Shown: positions 16,140-26,074 of the stretch, piece by piece
Layout: each line of letters begins with the position of its first letter
How positions within the stretch are numbered: the first letter of the stretch is position 1
Assembly: GCA_021568835.1 (NCBI GenBank)
Contig: JAKGSH010000010.1
Span: forward strand, 5,845,952-5,909,951
Source of the DNA: Streptomyces sp. Tue 6430
GTDB lineage: Bacteria; Actinomycetota; Actinomycetes; Streptomycetales; Streptomycetaceae
DNA length: 64,000 bases
Direction: 5' to 3'
The notes under the pieces: generated by a model
The model's input: the letters and a program-made list of their open reading frames with translations, nothing else
Database searches by the model: none
What the model was told of the DNA's origin: nothing
Translations under genes and position numbers: made by a program

Positions 16140-17200
16140 CGCAGCAGTCCGAGTCGACCACCCCCACGCCCGTGCGGGACACCGGCGCCCCGCCGGTCGA
16201 GTCCCCCGTGACCTCCCCCGTGACCTCCCCCGTCCCGCCGCTCGCCGAGCCGCGCCCGCTCGGCGAACCCCGGGAGTGGCCGCGCACCTTCCACGACCGG
16301 CTGACCGCCCCGCTGCCCGGCCTCAGGGCCCTCGCCCGCTTCGCCCGCGAAGGCGCCGTGCGGCCCGGGAAGGAAGGCCTCGCCGACGTCCCGCTCCTGC
16401 CCTTCGAGCCCGGCCCGCTGCCCCGCGTCGACACCCGCACCGTCGCCGTCACCTGGGCGGGGCACGCCAGTTGGGTGGTGCGGATCGGGGGGCTGACCGT
16501 CCTGACCGACCCGGTCTGGTCCCGCCGCATCATCGGCACCCCGGCCCGCGTCACTCCCGTCGGCGTCCCCTGGGAGGACCTGCCGCCCGTCGACGCCGTC
16601 GTCATCAGTCACAACCACTACGACCACCTCGACGCCCCCACCCTGCGCCGACTCCCGCGCGACACCCCGGTGTTCGTGCCCGCCGGGCTCGGCCGCTGGT
16701 TCCGGCGCCGCCGGTTCACCCGTGTCACCGAGCTGGACTGGTGGGAGGCGGCCGAACTGTCCGGCGTGCGCTTCGACTTCGTGCCGGCCCACCACTGGTC
16801 CAAGCGCAGCCTCACCGACACCTGCCGCACCCTGTGGGGCGGCTGGGTGCTCACCGACGCCGACGGGCACCGCGTCCACTTCGCGGGCGACACGGGCTAC
16901 GGCCACTGGTTCTCCCGCATCGGACAGCGCTACCCCGGGATCGACCTCGCGCTGCTGCCCGTCGGCGCCTACGACCCCCGCTGGTGGCTCCGCGACGTCC
17001 ACTGCGACCCGGAGGAGGCGGTACGGGCGGCACGCGACCTGGGGGCACGCCGGATGGCACCCATGCACTGGGGCACCTTCGTCCTCTCCGCCGAACCCGT
17101 CCTCGAACCCCTCATCCGCGTCCGCGCCGCCTGGGAGAAGGCCGGCCTGCCCCGCGAGGACCTGTGGGACCTGGCGGTGGGGGGCTCACGGGTGCTGTAG
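16136..17200 (+). CDS. MBL-fold hydrolase (NAPE-PLD/UlaG-like)
   Basis: Metallo-beta-lactamase fold hydrolase of 354 residues. Motifs: VTWAGHASWVVRIGGLTVLT; metal-binding SHNHYDHLDAPT; VPAHHWSKRS; HFAGDTGYGHWF; and the C-terminal MHWGTFVLS. These match N-acyl-phosphatidylethanolamine phospholipase-D-like and L-ascorbate lactonase-like enzymes; the substrate is unknown. The N-terminus has a short duplication (SPVTSPVTSPV). ATG 16136 overlaps the aminotransferase stop and follows GGGAGCC. The in-frame ATG at 16121 is less likely. Confidence 0.88.
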   Translation: MTQQSESTTPTPVRDTGAPPVESPVTSPVTSPVPPLAEPRPLGEPREWPRTFHDRLTAPLPGLRALARFAREGAVRPGKEGLADVPLLPFEPGPLPRVDTRTVAVTWAGHASWVVRIGGLTVLTDPVWSRRIIGTPARVTPVGVPWEDLPPVDAVVISHNHYDHLDAPTLRRLPRDTPVFVPAGLGRWFRRRRFTRVTELDWWEAAELSGVRFDFVPAHHWSKRSLTDTCRTLWGGWVLTDADGHRVHFAGDTGYGHWFSRIGQRYPGIDLALLPVGAYDPRWWLRDVHCDPEEAVRAARDLGARRMAPMHWGTFVLSAEPVLEPLIRVRAAWEKAGLPREDLWDLAVGGSRVL

Positions 17201-17334
17201 CGCTGCGCTGGGCTTGGGCGGGGGAGAGGGAGAGGGGGAGGGGGAGACGGGGAGACGGGGGAGGGGAGGCTGGCGAGAGTGGGGGGGCGGGTGCGGATCG
17301 GGGCGTGCGGCCTGCGGCCCCGCGCCCCCGGTAC
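17201..17334. repeat. G-rich low-complexity tract between convergent genes
   Basis: About 70 bases (17217-17290) consist almost only of G runs with GA/GAC spacers. Four or more GGGG runs could form a G-quadruplex in the plus-strand RNA or DNA. No gene is seen. Confidence 0.6.
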
Positions 17335-17972
17335 TCACCCCGTCGACCGCTCCCGCAGCCTGCGCCACAGACCCGGTACCGCGCTGATCACCAGCGTCAG
17401 GACGACCGCCGCCACGACGCCCTCCCACGGCTCGGGAACAGGGAGCCGCCGAGGATGCCGATCAACTGGTAGGTCAGCGCCCACGCCAGGCAGGCCGGCA
17501 GGTCGCCCCGGGCGAACCGGCGCAGCGGCCAGTCGGCCATCAGGCAGGCCAGCATCACCGGGACGCGGCCCGCGGGCACCAGCCGGGACAGCACGAGGAC
17601 GGCCGTGCCGTGGTCGGCGAGCTTCTCCTGGGCCTGCGCGAGCCGCTCCTCCGGCGCCCGCGACCGGATCGCCGCCAGCCAGCGCGAACCGTTCTTCGAC
17701 CGCATCCCGCGCCGGCCCAGCCAGTACAGCCCGACGTCCCCGCAGAACGCGGCCAGCGACGCCGTCACGAACACCAGGGCCAGCGAGAACGGCGCCGTCT
17801 GGTGGAAGGCGACCACGGCCGCCGAACTCACCAGCGCCCCCGTCGGCACCACCGGCACCAGCGCGCCGATCAGCACCAGCAGGAACAGGGACGGGTAGCC
17901 GAACGCCTGCTGCGTGGACTCCGTGGGTATGACCGTCGGTATGGCCGCCGGGACGGCGGTCAGCGGCGTCAT
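17335..17972 (-). CDS. DedA family membrane protein
   Basis: Integral membrane protein of the DedA/VTT family, linked to membrane homeostasis and undecaprenyl-phosphate or lipid flipping in other bacteria. Visible: LFLLVLIGALVPVVPTGALV, SLALVFVTASLAAFCGDVG, GLYWLGRRG, the amphipathic region EKLADHGTAVLVLSRLVPAG, and further hydrophobic helices. The frame breaks at 17434-17436 (one base lost in GGG). Repair gives the C-terminus EPWEGVVAAVVLTLVISAVP, then RRLRERSTG. ATG 17972 overlaps the upstream MBL stop (ATGA), so the two are coupled. Confidence 0.8.
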
Positions 17973-18739
17973 CGCGCGACCTCGGGCGCACGCTCTCCCC
18001 GTGCCCGAGCCGGTGCACCACCACGTCCGGCGCGCGCTCGGCCGCCAGGCGCACGAACTCCTCGCCCGGCGCGTGGAACTCGTGGGGGCGCACGGCGTCC
18101 ATGCCGATCGGCCAGTACGTGCCGTAGTGCACCGGCACCGCACTGCGCGGCGCCAGCCGGGCCAGCGCCTGCGCGGCCCGGCCCGCGTCCAGGTGCCCCT
18201 CCCCGAGGTACGGTCCCCAGCCGCCCACCGGCAGCAGCGCCACCTCGACCGGCCCCACCTCCTCGGCCATCGAGTCGAACAGGCCGGTGTCCCCGGCGAA
18301 GTACGTCCGCGCCTCGCCCTCCACGACGTACCCGAGCGCGGGGGAGCGGTGCCGGCCGACCGGCAGCCGCCGCCCGTCGTGCCGCGCGGACACGACCCGT
18401 ACGCGCAGGTCACCGAGGGTCGTCTCGTCACCCGGCGCCACCTCGGTCAGCCGCAGGTGGCGCAGGCGCCGCAGGCCCGGGACGGCGCGCGGCGCGCCCC
18501 GGGCACCAGCAGGCGCGTGCCCGGCGCGAGGCGCGCCAGCGAGGGAATGTGCAGATGATCGGAGTGCAGGTGCGACACGAGCGCCACGTCCGCGCGCCAG
18601 GCGTCGGGCGGGGGCGGCGCCCCCGGCGCCGGCGCAGATGCGCGAGCCGGCGGGCGAACAGGGGATCGGTCAGCACGCGGACGTCCGAATCCGTGATCGT
18701 GCAGGTGGCGTGACCCCACCACGTGATCTCCACCGGCAC
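17969..18739 (-). CDS. MBL-fold metallohydrolase (UlaG-like)
   Basis: Second metallo-beta-lactamase fold protein in the region. Motifs: VEITWWGHATCTITDS; SHLHSDHLHIPSLARL; YFAGDTGLFDSMAEE; PVHYGTYWPIGMD. GTG 18739 follows GAAGGGGGCGAAGA. The frame breaks three times, each one base short in a C/G run (18620-18624, 18497-18500, 17984-17986). Repair gives ~257 residues ending GHGESVRPEVAR with a TGA that overlaps the dedA ATG. The gene pair probably acts on a membrane-derived or phosphate substrate; the pathway is unknown. Confidence 0.78.
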
Positions 18740-18823
18740 TTCTTCGCCCCCTTCGCGCGACTCCCCCGAAGCCTACGGGCAGGAGTAGGGTCTGCGGCGA
18801 AACCCGGAGGTGAGGGGGACGCC

Positions 18824-19225
18824 ATGGGACCGGTGCGGGTCACGGCGATCGCGAGTCTGACGCCGCTGGAGGAATTGGACGCCGATCCCTTCCTGGTGGA
18901 TTCCCGCGGTCAGCACGCGATGTGCGCGCGGTGGGCCGCGGAACGGGGTTACGCCGTCAGCCGCGAGCTGCTGGTGCGCGGGCTGCGGCCGGACCACTGC
19001 GTGCTGTGGGACGGGGTCAGACCCGGCGTCGACCTCTTCGTCGCGCCCAGCCGGCGGGTGCTGGAGAGCGCCCTGTCGTCCGTGGACGAGTTCGCCGAGG
19101 AGTGCGCGCGGCGGGGGGTGCGGGTGGAGACGGTGGGCGTCGCCGAACCCGCCTACGACGCGCAGATGAAGGCGCGGGTGCACCGCAGGCTGTCGATGCC
19201 GACGGCCGGGTACGACGGACGCTGA
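18824..19225 (+). CDS. Hypothetical protein, resolvase-N-like fold possible
   Basis: A 133-residue soluble protein. ATG 18824 follows GGAGGTGAGGGGGA. The central part (HAMCARWAAERGYAVSRELL and VAPSRRVLESALSSVDEFAE) resembles the layout of a serine-recombinase N-terminal domain (a residue near the start that could be a nucleophile, then an E/R helix). No clear catalytic Ser-Arg set is visible and there is no DNA-binding domain. I do not assign a function. Its neighbours are unrelated. Confidence 0.6.
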   Translation: MGPVRVTAIASLTPLEELDADPFLVDSRGQHAMCARWAAERGYAVSRELLVRGLRPDHCVLWDGVRPGVDLFVAPSRRVLESALSSVDEFAEECARRGVRVETVGVAEPAYDAQMKARVHRRLSMPTAGYDGR

Positions 19226-19592
19226 CCGCCCCCGCGGCTCGCGCCCCCGGCCAGGGACTGTCGTCACGTTCCCGCCTGCCGCGCGCCGCCGTGCACGCCC
19301 GTTCGCCGCACCGGGCCCCGGCCCGAGTGCTCCGGTACGAGGATCAGGGACCGGCACTCCACCGGCCTTCGGCCGGGGGACCCCCGAGCACGCACCTGAC
19401 GCCGCAGGGCCCGCCCCCTCCCGGGCGGACGACGGGAACGCGACGGCAGGCCCCGGTGGCGGGCCCGCACGCCGGTGCTGCCCCGCGCCCCTTCGAGGCG
19501 TCGTCCGGGACGTCGCCTCAGGCCGCCCGTGTGACAAGGTGAGGGAGCAGAGGGCCGCGCCGACGACGGCCCGGGACGTGAGGTGTACGGGC
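19226..19592. other. Intergenic region
   Basis: No gene is seen. A short hairpin CCGGCC-TTC-GGCCGG lies near 19360-19375, followed by GGGGGACCCCC, a palindromic motif. The promoter of the holin/phosphodiesterase gene probably lies here. Confidence 0.4.
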
Positions 19593-21669
19593 GTGGGTCA
19601 GGGGCGTTGGCGGCGGGCCGTCAGTCAGGCCGGGCGGAGCGTCGCGGTGTGGGGCGTCTCCACCGTCACGATGCTGGTGCTCGCGGGCATCCTGCCGGAC
19701 TTCCGGCTCCAGTCGCCCGACGGCGACAGCGCCACCACCATCGCCGTCACCGCGGCCGTCGGGGCCGGTGTCTTCGGTGTGCTGTCGGCGCTCGCCTGGC
19801 CGCTGCTGGTCCGCCTGCTGCTGCTGGTGCCGGCGCTCGTCCTCGGCCTGCTGGTGTTCTTCCTCAACGGTTCGCTGCTGCTGCTCGCCCTGCGGCTCAA
19901 CCCGTCGGGCCAGAGCGAGGCCGCCCCCGAGACCGCCGTCATCGTCGCCGCCGTGATGTCCGCCGTCGCCTCCGCCACCGGCGGCGCCCTCGCCGTCCGC
20001 GACGACGAGGCCTACCGGCGCCGGCTGTACCGGCTCGCCGACCGCCGCCGCGGCCGCCGTCCCGCCTGCCCCACCACCCACGGCACCGTCTTCATCCAGC
20101 TCGACGGCGTCGGCCACGACGTGCTGGACGCGGCCGTCCGCAAGGGCCTGATGCCGACCGTCGCCAGGTGGCTGGGCGCCGGACCGGGCGCGGCGGCCCG
20201 CCCCACCCACCGCCTCACCCCGTGGCGCACCGACTGGTCCAGCCAGACCGGGCCAGCCAGCTCGGCATCCTGCACGGCAGCAACTTCGACGTGCCCGCCT
20301 TCCGCTGGTACGAGAAGGACAGCCGCGAGGTGATGGTCTGCAACCGCCCCACCAGCGCCGCCGAACTCCAGCGCCGCGCCGTGGAACGCACCGGCGACGG
20401 CGGGCTGCTCTCCGCCGACGGCGCCAGCCGCGGCAACCTCTTCGGCGGCGGCGCCGGCGAACAGGCCCTCGTCCTGTCCGTCGCCACCCGCCGCAGCCGC
20501 GCGACCCGCTCCCGGTCCGGGTACTTCGCCTACTTCTCCGACCCCGCCAACGCCGTCCGCACCGCCTTGTCCTTCGTGGCCGAGGCCGGCCGGGAGATCG
20601 TCCAGTCCACCCGCGCCCGGCTGCGCAAGCAGCGGCCGCGGGTGGCCCGCGGCGGCCTGTACCCGTTCATCCGCGCCTTCGCGACCGTCGTCGAGCGCGA
20701 CGTCGTCGTCGCCGCCGTGACGGGCGACATGCTGGCCGGCCGCAGCGCCGTCTACGCCGACCTGGTTGCCTACGACGAGGTGGCCCACCACTCCGGGCCG
20801 CTCGGCCGCGACACCGAGCAGGTCCTCGCCCGCCTCGACCGCTCGCTGGCGCTCGTCGAGAACGTCGCCGAGCACGCCCCGCGGCCGTACCGCATCGTCG
20901 TCCTGTCCGACCACGGACAGAGCCCCGGCGAGACCTTCCGCGCCCGCTACGGCCTCACCCTCGCCGACCTGGTCCGGGCGGGCTGCGGACTGCCCGTGCC
21001 GCGCCGGGCGCGGCGCACCCACAGCGGCGCCGAGGCCCGCGCGGCCGTCCGGACCGCACTGCACCGACCCGTCGAGGAGGGCGGCGAACAGCACCGCCCG
21101 GCCCCCGCTCGGAGCCGATCGTGCTCGCCTCCGGCAACCTCGGCCTGGTCTCCTTCCCCGACGTGCCGCACCGGATGAGCAAGGAGGAGATCGACGCCCG
21201 CCACCCCGCCCTGCTCACCACGCTCGCCAACCACCCCGGCATCGGCTTCCTCCTCGTCCGCAGCGAGGAGCACGGCGGAGTGGTGCTGGGCCCGTACGGC
21301 ACCGAGATCCCCGTCGACCGGCTCGACGAGGACCCCGGTCCGCTGGCCGGGTTCGGGCCGGGCGCCGTCGAGGCCGTGCGCCGCACCCACACCTTCCCGC
21401 ACACCGCCGACATCATGGTCAACTCCTTCCACGACCCCGCCGACGGCGAGGTCCTCGCCTTCGAGGAGCAGATCGGCTCCCACGGCGGCCTCGGCGGCGC
21501 CCAGGCGAAACCGTTCCTGCTGTCCCCGCTCGCCCTGTCCGCGCCGGTCGGGGACGGCGCCGACCTGACCGGCGCCGAGCAGGTCCACCACGTCCTGCGC
21601 CGCTGGCTGCGCGAGTCGGACGGGCCCCAGGTGCCGCTGGAGGCGGCCCCCGGGGAGCGCGCCGCCTGA
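19593..21669 (+). CDS. Holin-like membrane domain fused to alkaline-phosphatase-fold phosphodiesterase
   Basis: The N-terminal ~140 residues form four hydrophobic helices (AVWGVSTVTMLVLAGILPDF, LLLLVPALVLGLLVFFLNGS) like the actinobacterial 4-TM phage-holin-superfamily domain. The rest is a type I phosphodiesterase/nucleotide pyrophosphatase domain: metal site VFIQLDGVGHDVL, ASQLGILHGSNF around the expected nucleophile, DEVAHHSGP and VVLSDHGQSPGETF. The active site location relative to the membrane is unclear. Two breaks need repair: GGG at 20250-20252 and CCCCC at 21102-21106. GTG 19593, with GAGGTG upstream, is preferred over GTG 19539. ~692 aa. Confidence 0.8.
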
Positions 21670-21757
21670 AAAACCGGCTGCGACGACGGGCCCGTACGCA
21701 CACACTGTCCGTGAACCGCGCATCCGCGCGCCCGCTCGGACCCCCTGGAGTCGCTGC

Positions 21758-22819
21758 GTGCAGGCAGCCGTCACCGTCACGCCCTCCCGCATCCCGGACC
21801 TGCTGCTCGGCCTCGCCACCGTGCGGCCCGTGTTCCTCTGGGGCGCGCCCGGCATCGGGAAGTCCTCCCTGGTGCGGGACTTCGCCGAGTCCCTCGGTCT
21901 CGAGTGCGTGAGCCTGCTCGGCACCCAGCTCGCCCCCGAGGACCTGATCGGCGTGCCGCAGATCCGCGACGGACGCTCGGTGTTCTGCCCGCCGGAGGCG
22001 ATCGCCCGCGACGAGCCGTACTGCCTGTTCCTCGACGAACTGAACGCGGCCACCCCGGATGTGCAGAAGGCGTTCTACTCGCTGATCCTGGACCGCCGCA
22101 TCGGCAGCTACGAACTGCCGAAGGGCTCCCTCGTCATCGGCGCCGGCAACCGGGCCACCGACAACGCCCTGGCCCGCCCGATCGCCTCCGCGCTCGTCAA
22201 CCGCCTCACCCACGTCCACCTGGAGGCCTCCGCCGCGGACTGGCTCATCTGGGCGGTGGACAACGGCATCCACCCGTGGATCCTGGACCACCTCACCGAC
22301 CGGCCCGACCACCTGTGGTCCAAGCCGCCGAAGACCGAGGAGCCCTTCTCCACGCCCCGCTCCTGGCACATGCTCTCCGACGCGCTGCACTCCTTCGGCC
22401 CGGACCTCGACGAGGACACCCTGCGGGTCCTCGCGCACGGCACGCTGACCCCCGCGCACGCCACCGCCTTCTGCGGCTACGTCAAGATCGTCCGCAGCCG
22501 GTACGGCATCGAGGCCGTCATCAAGGGCGACGCCCCCTGGCCGCACCGTCCGCAGGACCGCGACCTGCTGTACTACCTCGCCGAGTCGTTCCGCGGCCGG
22601 CTGGTCAAAGAACTCCCCGCCGTCAAGGAGCACATGTCGGCGAACGGCCGGCAGACCGCCTACCGGGCCAAGTCGCTGCTCGTGCAGCTCGCCGAGATCT
22701 CCGTCGAGGTCGCCCAGAGCGTCATCGCCTCGGACGACGACGGCAACCCCGTGCTGCCCGCCTGGTTCCTGATCGAGGCGGCCCGGGACATGCCCCGCCT
22801 GGTGGAGGCGCGCCGGTGA
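21758..22819 (+). CDS. MoxR-type AAA+ ATPase
   Basis: AAA+ ATPase of 353 residues: Walker A WGAPGIGKSSLV, Walker B LFLDELNAATPDVQ, sensor-1 IGAGNRATDN and an arginine-finger region ALVNRLTH. MoxR ATPases usually act with a VWA-domain partner to remodel or insert metals into a client. Here the next gene, overlapping in GTGA, encodes such a partner (putative metallopeptidase plus VWA-like domain). GTG 21758 follows CTGGAGTCG. The gene is intact. Confidence 0.88.
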   Translation: MQAAVTVTPSRIPDLLLGLATVRPVFLWGAPGIGKSSLVRDFAESLGLECVSLLGTQLAPEDLIGVPQIRDGRSVFCPPEAIARDEPYCLFLDELNAATPDVQKAFYSLILDRRIGSYELPKGSLVIGAGNRATDNALARPIASALVNRLTHVHLEASAADWLIWAVDNGIHPWILDHLTDRPDHLWSKPPKTEEPFSTPRSWHMLSDALHSFGPDLDEDTLRVLAHGTLTPAHATAFCGYVKIVRSRYGIEAVIKGDAPWPHRPQDRDLLYYLAESFRGRLVKELPAVKEHMSANGRQTAYRAKSLLVQLAEISVEVAQSVIASDDDGNPVLPAWFLIEAARDMPRLVEARR

Positions 22820-24614
22820 GCCGCGGCCGGGGCGGCCGCGGGAAGCGCGACCTCGCCGGTGAGGCGTTCGCGGAGGGCGTGCGGCTGCTGCGCGCCAACC
22901 CGGCGCTGGCCGCCGTCGACTTCGACACCTGCCGCCACGAGGACTGCCGTCTCGCGCCCCGCGCCGGCCTCCTGCGGGTCGACTCCGACGGCACGGTCCA
23001 CGCCCGCCACGACCGGATCGCCGAGCCCGCCCGGTGGGCCTGGTCCCTCGCCCACGCCGCCCTCCACCTCGGCTTCGGGCACCTTCCGGCGGCCAAGGGC
23101 GAGCGGACCCAGCCCGACCGGTACGAGCTGGCCGCCCGCTGCACGGTCGTCAACCGCTTCCTGCTGACCTTCCCCGTCGGCGCCGCCCCGGACGACCTGC
23201 CGACCGCCTACCCCGACGGCGACGAGGAGCAGCTCGCCGACCGCTGGCGGCGCACCGGCCTCCCGGCGGCCTACGAGCACTGCGGAACGGCGGGCGCCGA
23301 ACCCGACCAGCTGCTGCTGACGTGGGACGCCTGGCGCTCCGCGCAGCCGCCCGACCGGCAGCTCGCGTTCGCCACCGCCCTCACCCGGACCGTTTCCGCC
23401 GCGATGGACGTGGCGGGCGGCCGCCGCGACGCCCTCGACGGCGAGCCGCCGGGCCGGCGCCCCTGGGAGAAGGCGCTGAGCTGGTTCGTCTCCTCGTACC
23501 CGCTGCTGGGCGGCATCGCGGCCGGTATCGAACTCGTCGCCGACGCGGAGCTCGCCCGCGCGCACGGCATCTCCGTCGCCGCCGTGAACGCGGAGGCCGG
23601 CGAGGTCTACGTCAATCCGCTGCGGACGTTCGAGGACGAGGAGTGGAGGTTCGTCCTCGCCCACGAGCTGCTGCACGCCGCCCTGCGCCACGGCGACCGC
23701 TGCGGCACCCGCGACCCCTACCTCTTCAACGTGGCCTGCGACTACGTCGTCAACGGCTGGCTGCGCGAGATGCGGGTCGGCACCATGCCCGACGGCCTGC
23801 TGTACGACCGGGAGCTGGCCGGCCTGTCCGCCGAGGAGGTCTACGACCGGATCGCGGGCGACCTGCGCCGGATGCGCCGCCTGGCCACCCCGCGCGGCAG
23901 GGGCGTCGGCGACGTGCTCGGCGCCCCGCTCGGCCCGCCCCGCGACCACGTCGACCTCGACGGCTTCTACCGGCGCGGCCTCGCCCACGGCCTCGACCTG
24001 CACGAGCGCCAGGAACGCGGGTACCTGCCCGGCGGCCTCGTCGAGGAGATCCGCGCGCTCAGCCACCCGCCCCTGCCCTGGGACGCGCGACTGGCCCGCT
24101 GGTTCGACGAGTTCGTGCCCCGCCCGGAGCCGGTGCGCTCCTTCGCCCGGCCCTCCCGCCGTCAGTCCGCCACCCCGGACATCCCGCGCGCGGGCCGCTG
24201 GTTCCCGCCGGAAGAGGTCCCCGCTGCACCTTCGGCGTCGTCCTGGACACCTCCGGCTCGATGGACCGCACCCTGCTCGGCAAGGCGCTCGGCGCCATCG
24301 CCTCCTACGCCGAGGCCCGCGACGTGCCCGCCGCCCGGGTCGTGTTCTGCGACGCGGCCCCGCACGACGCGGGCTACCTGCCGGTCGCCGAGATCGCCGG
24401 CCGGGTCAGGGTGCACGGCCGCGGCGGCACCGTCCTCCAGCCCGGCATCGACCTCCTGCACCGGGCGGACGACTTCCCGCGCGGCGCGCCGGTCCTCGTC
24501 GTCACCGACGGCTGGTGCGACGTGCTGCGGGTCCCGCGCGAGCACGCGTACCTCGTCCCGCAGGGCCGCCGGCTGCCGTTCACCCCGCGGGGGCCGGTCT
24601 TCCGGGTGCGGTGA
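22816..24614 (+). CDS. DUF2201 putative metallopeptidase with VWA-like domain
   Basis: The N-terminal ~470 residues correspond to DUF2201_N, a putative zinc peptidase: FVLAHELLHAALRHGDRCG holds HExxHxxxxxHxD and VACDYVVNGWLR follows. The C-terminal ~125 residues are VWA-like with the MIDAS motif FGVVLDTSGSMDRTLLG and later VLVVTDGWCD. One C is lost in CCCC at 24219-24222, splitting the two domains; with it restored the product is 599 residues. GTG 22816 overlaps the MoxR stop, so the ATPase and this protein are coupled. The client is unknown. Confidence 0.85.
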
Positions 24615-24685
24615 CCGGGAGTGTGATCGGATGGGCGCGGAAACCCGTCGTACCGTCGTACGGGAAACACGCGAAAGGAAGAACC

Positions 24686-25114
24686 GTGGCCACCACGCGC
24701 TCCGCACACACCGTCTGGGAAGGCAGCCTGACCGAGGGGAACGGCGTCGTCACCTTCGACACCTCCGGTGCCATCGACGAGCAGCCCGTGACGTGGGCCG
24801 CCCGCACCCAGGAGGCGAACGGGAAGACCAGCCCGGAGGAGCTGATCGCCGCCGCCCACTCCAGCTGCTTCTCCATGGCCTTCTCGCACGCCCTGACCGG
24901 CGCCGGCACCCCGCCCACCAAGCTGGTCACCTCCGCCGACGTCACCTTCCAGCCGGGCGAGGGCATCACGGGCGTCCACCTCAGCGTGGAGGGCACCGTA
25001 CCCGGCCTCGACAACGACGCGTTCGTCGCCGCCGCCGAGCAGGCCAAGGTCAACTGCCCGGTCTCGCAGGCCCTGAAGGCCGTACCGATCACCCTGTCCG
25101 CGAAGCTCGCCTGA
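24686..25114 (+). CDS. OsmC family peroxiredoxin
   Basis: OsmC/Ohr-type thiol peroxidase of 142 residues that reduces organic hydroperoxides in the cytoplasm. The peroxidatic and resolving cysteines are visible in AAAHSSCFSMAFSHAL and VNCPVSQALK. The conserved TSPEELIAAA helix start precedes the first. GTG 24686 follows GAAAGGAAG. Regulation is not evident: no MarR/OhrR gene is adjacent. Confidence 0.92.
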   Translation: MATTRSAHTVWEGSLTEGNGVVTFDTSGAIDEQPVTWAARTQEANGKTSPEELIAAAHSSCFSMAFSHALTGAGTPPTKLVTSADVTFQPGEGITGVHLSVEGTVPGLDNDAFVAAAEQAKVNCPVSQALKAVPITLSAKLA

Positions 25115-25125
25115 GCCACCGGGCG

Positions 25126-25160
25126 CCCGGCCGGTCGCGCCGACCGCGCGACCGGCCGGG
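25126..25160 (+). terminator. Terminator hairpin after the OsmC gene
   Basis: CCCGGCCGGTCGCG (25126-25139) pairs perfectly over 14 bp with 25147-25160 around a 7-nt loop, 11 nt after the osmC-type stop. There is no U-tract. Confidence 0.75.
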
Positions 25161-25184
25161 GTTCCGGGATTTCCGGGGGCAGGC

Positions 25185-25256
25185 GCGTCCGCCGCGTCCG
25201 TCACGTCCACCGCGTCCGTCACGTCCACCGCATCCGCCACGTCCGCCGCGTCCGTG
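25185..25256 (+). repeat. 9-bp tandem repeat, 8 units, before the GDPD gene
   Basis: Eight 9-bp units of the type RCGTCCRYC run directly into the GDPD ribosome binding site (AGGAGGAGGG). They lie in the probable 5' leader. Confidence 0.85.
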
Positions 25257-25266
25257 AGGAGGAGGG

Positions 25267-26022
25267 ATGGCACGACCCGCCGTCTCCGCCCACCGCGGCG
25301 GCAGCGAGCACCGTACGGCCGCCGGCCTCGAGGCCTACGAGGACGCGCTCTCCTCGGGCGCCGAGTACGCCGAGTTCGACGTCCGGCGCACCGCCGACGG
25401 CGTGTTCGTCGTCCACCACGACCCGCGCGCCGCGGGCACCGGTCCCCTGCTGTCCCGCCTCACCTACGCCGAGCTGTGCGCGCGCACCGGACACGCCGTC
25501 CCCCTCGCCGAGGAGGTCATGACGCTGGTGGCGGGCAGGCTGATCGGACACCTGGACCTCAAGGAGACGGGCCACGAGCGGGAGTTGATCGACCTCGCCG
25601 TGACGCTGCTCGGCCGGGACGGGTTCGTCGCCACGACGCTGGAGGACCGATCCGTCGCCGCGATCACCGGCGCCTTCCCCGGCGTGCGCACCGCCCTGTC
25701 GCTGGGGCGGGACCGCCGCGAGGTCACGACGGCCCGGCTGGCCGGGACCCGCGCGAGCGAACTGTTCCCGGCCCGGCGCCTGCGGGCCTGCGGGGCCCAC
25801 GGCGTCGCCGTCCACCAGCGGCTGGCCCGCGCCACCGTGCTGCGCGGGGCGGCCCGGCGGGGCCTGTTCACCCTGGTGTGGACGGTCAACGACGACGCCG
25901 GACTGCGGACCTTCCTCGCCGACCCCCGGGTGGACGTGCTGGTCACCGACCGGCCGTGGCACGCGGTGCGGCTGCGCGGCGAACTCCGCCGTGACCTTCC
26001 GGCGGCCGGCCCGCCCCGGTGA
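25267..26022 (+). CDS. Glycerophosphodiester phosphodiesterase
   Basis: GDPD-family TIM-barrel enzyme (251 aa) hydrolysing glycerophosphodiesters to glycerol-3-phosphate and an alcohol. Motifs: SAHRGGSEHRTA with the catalytic His-Arg, EFDVRRTADGVFVVHHDP, the barrel strand LIGHLDLKE, and the C-terminal VWTVNDDAGL and DVLVTDRP. No signal peptide, so it acts in the cytoplasm. ATG 25267 follows AGGAGGAGGG. The 9-bp repeat lies immediately upstream. Confidence 0.9.
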   Translation: MARPAVSAHRGGSEHRTAAGLEAYEDALSSGAEYAEFDVRRTADGVFVVHHDPRAAGTGPLLSRLTYAELCARTGHAVPLAEEVMTLVAGRLIGHLDLKETGHERELIDLAVTLLGRDGFVATTLEDRSVAAITGAFPGVRTALSLGRDRREVTTARLAGTRASELFPARRLRACGAHGVAVHQRLARATVLRGAARRGLFTLVWTVNDDAGLRTFLADPRVDVLVTDRPWHAVRLRGELRRDLPAAGPPR

Positions 26023-26074
26023 ACCGCCGACGGCGGCCCGTGCCCCCGGGCGGTGCCCGGACGAAGCCACCTGC

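Noticed and set aside
13637..17200. A single 1187-codon protein spanning the secreted protein and the MBL hydrolase
   Set aside because: The middle part is out of frame with the aminotransferase-fold gene that clearly occupies 14892-16139. Only the two ends are real, as separate genes.
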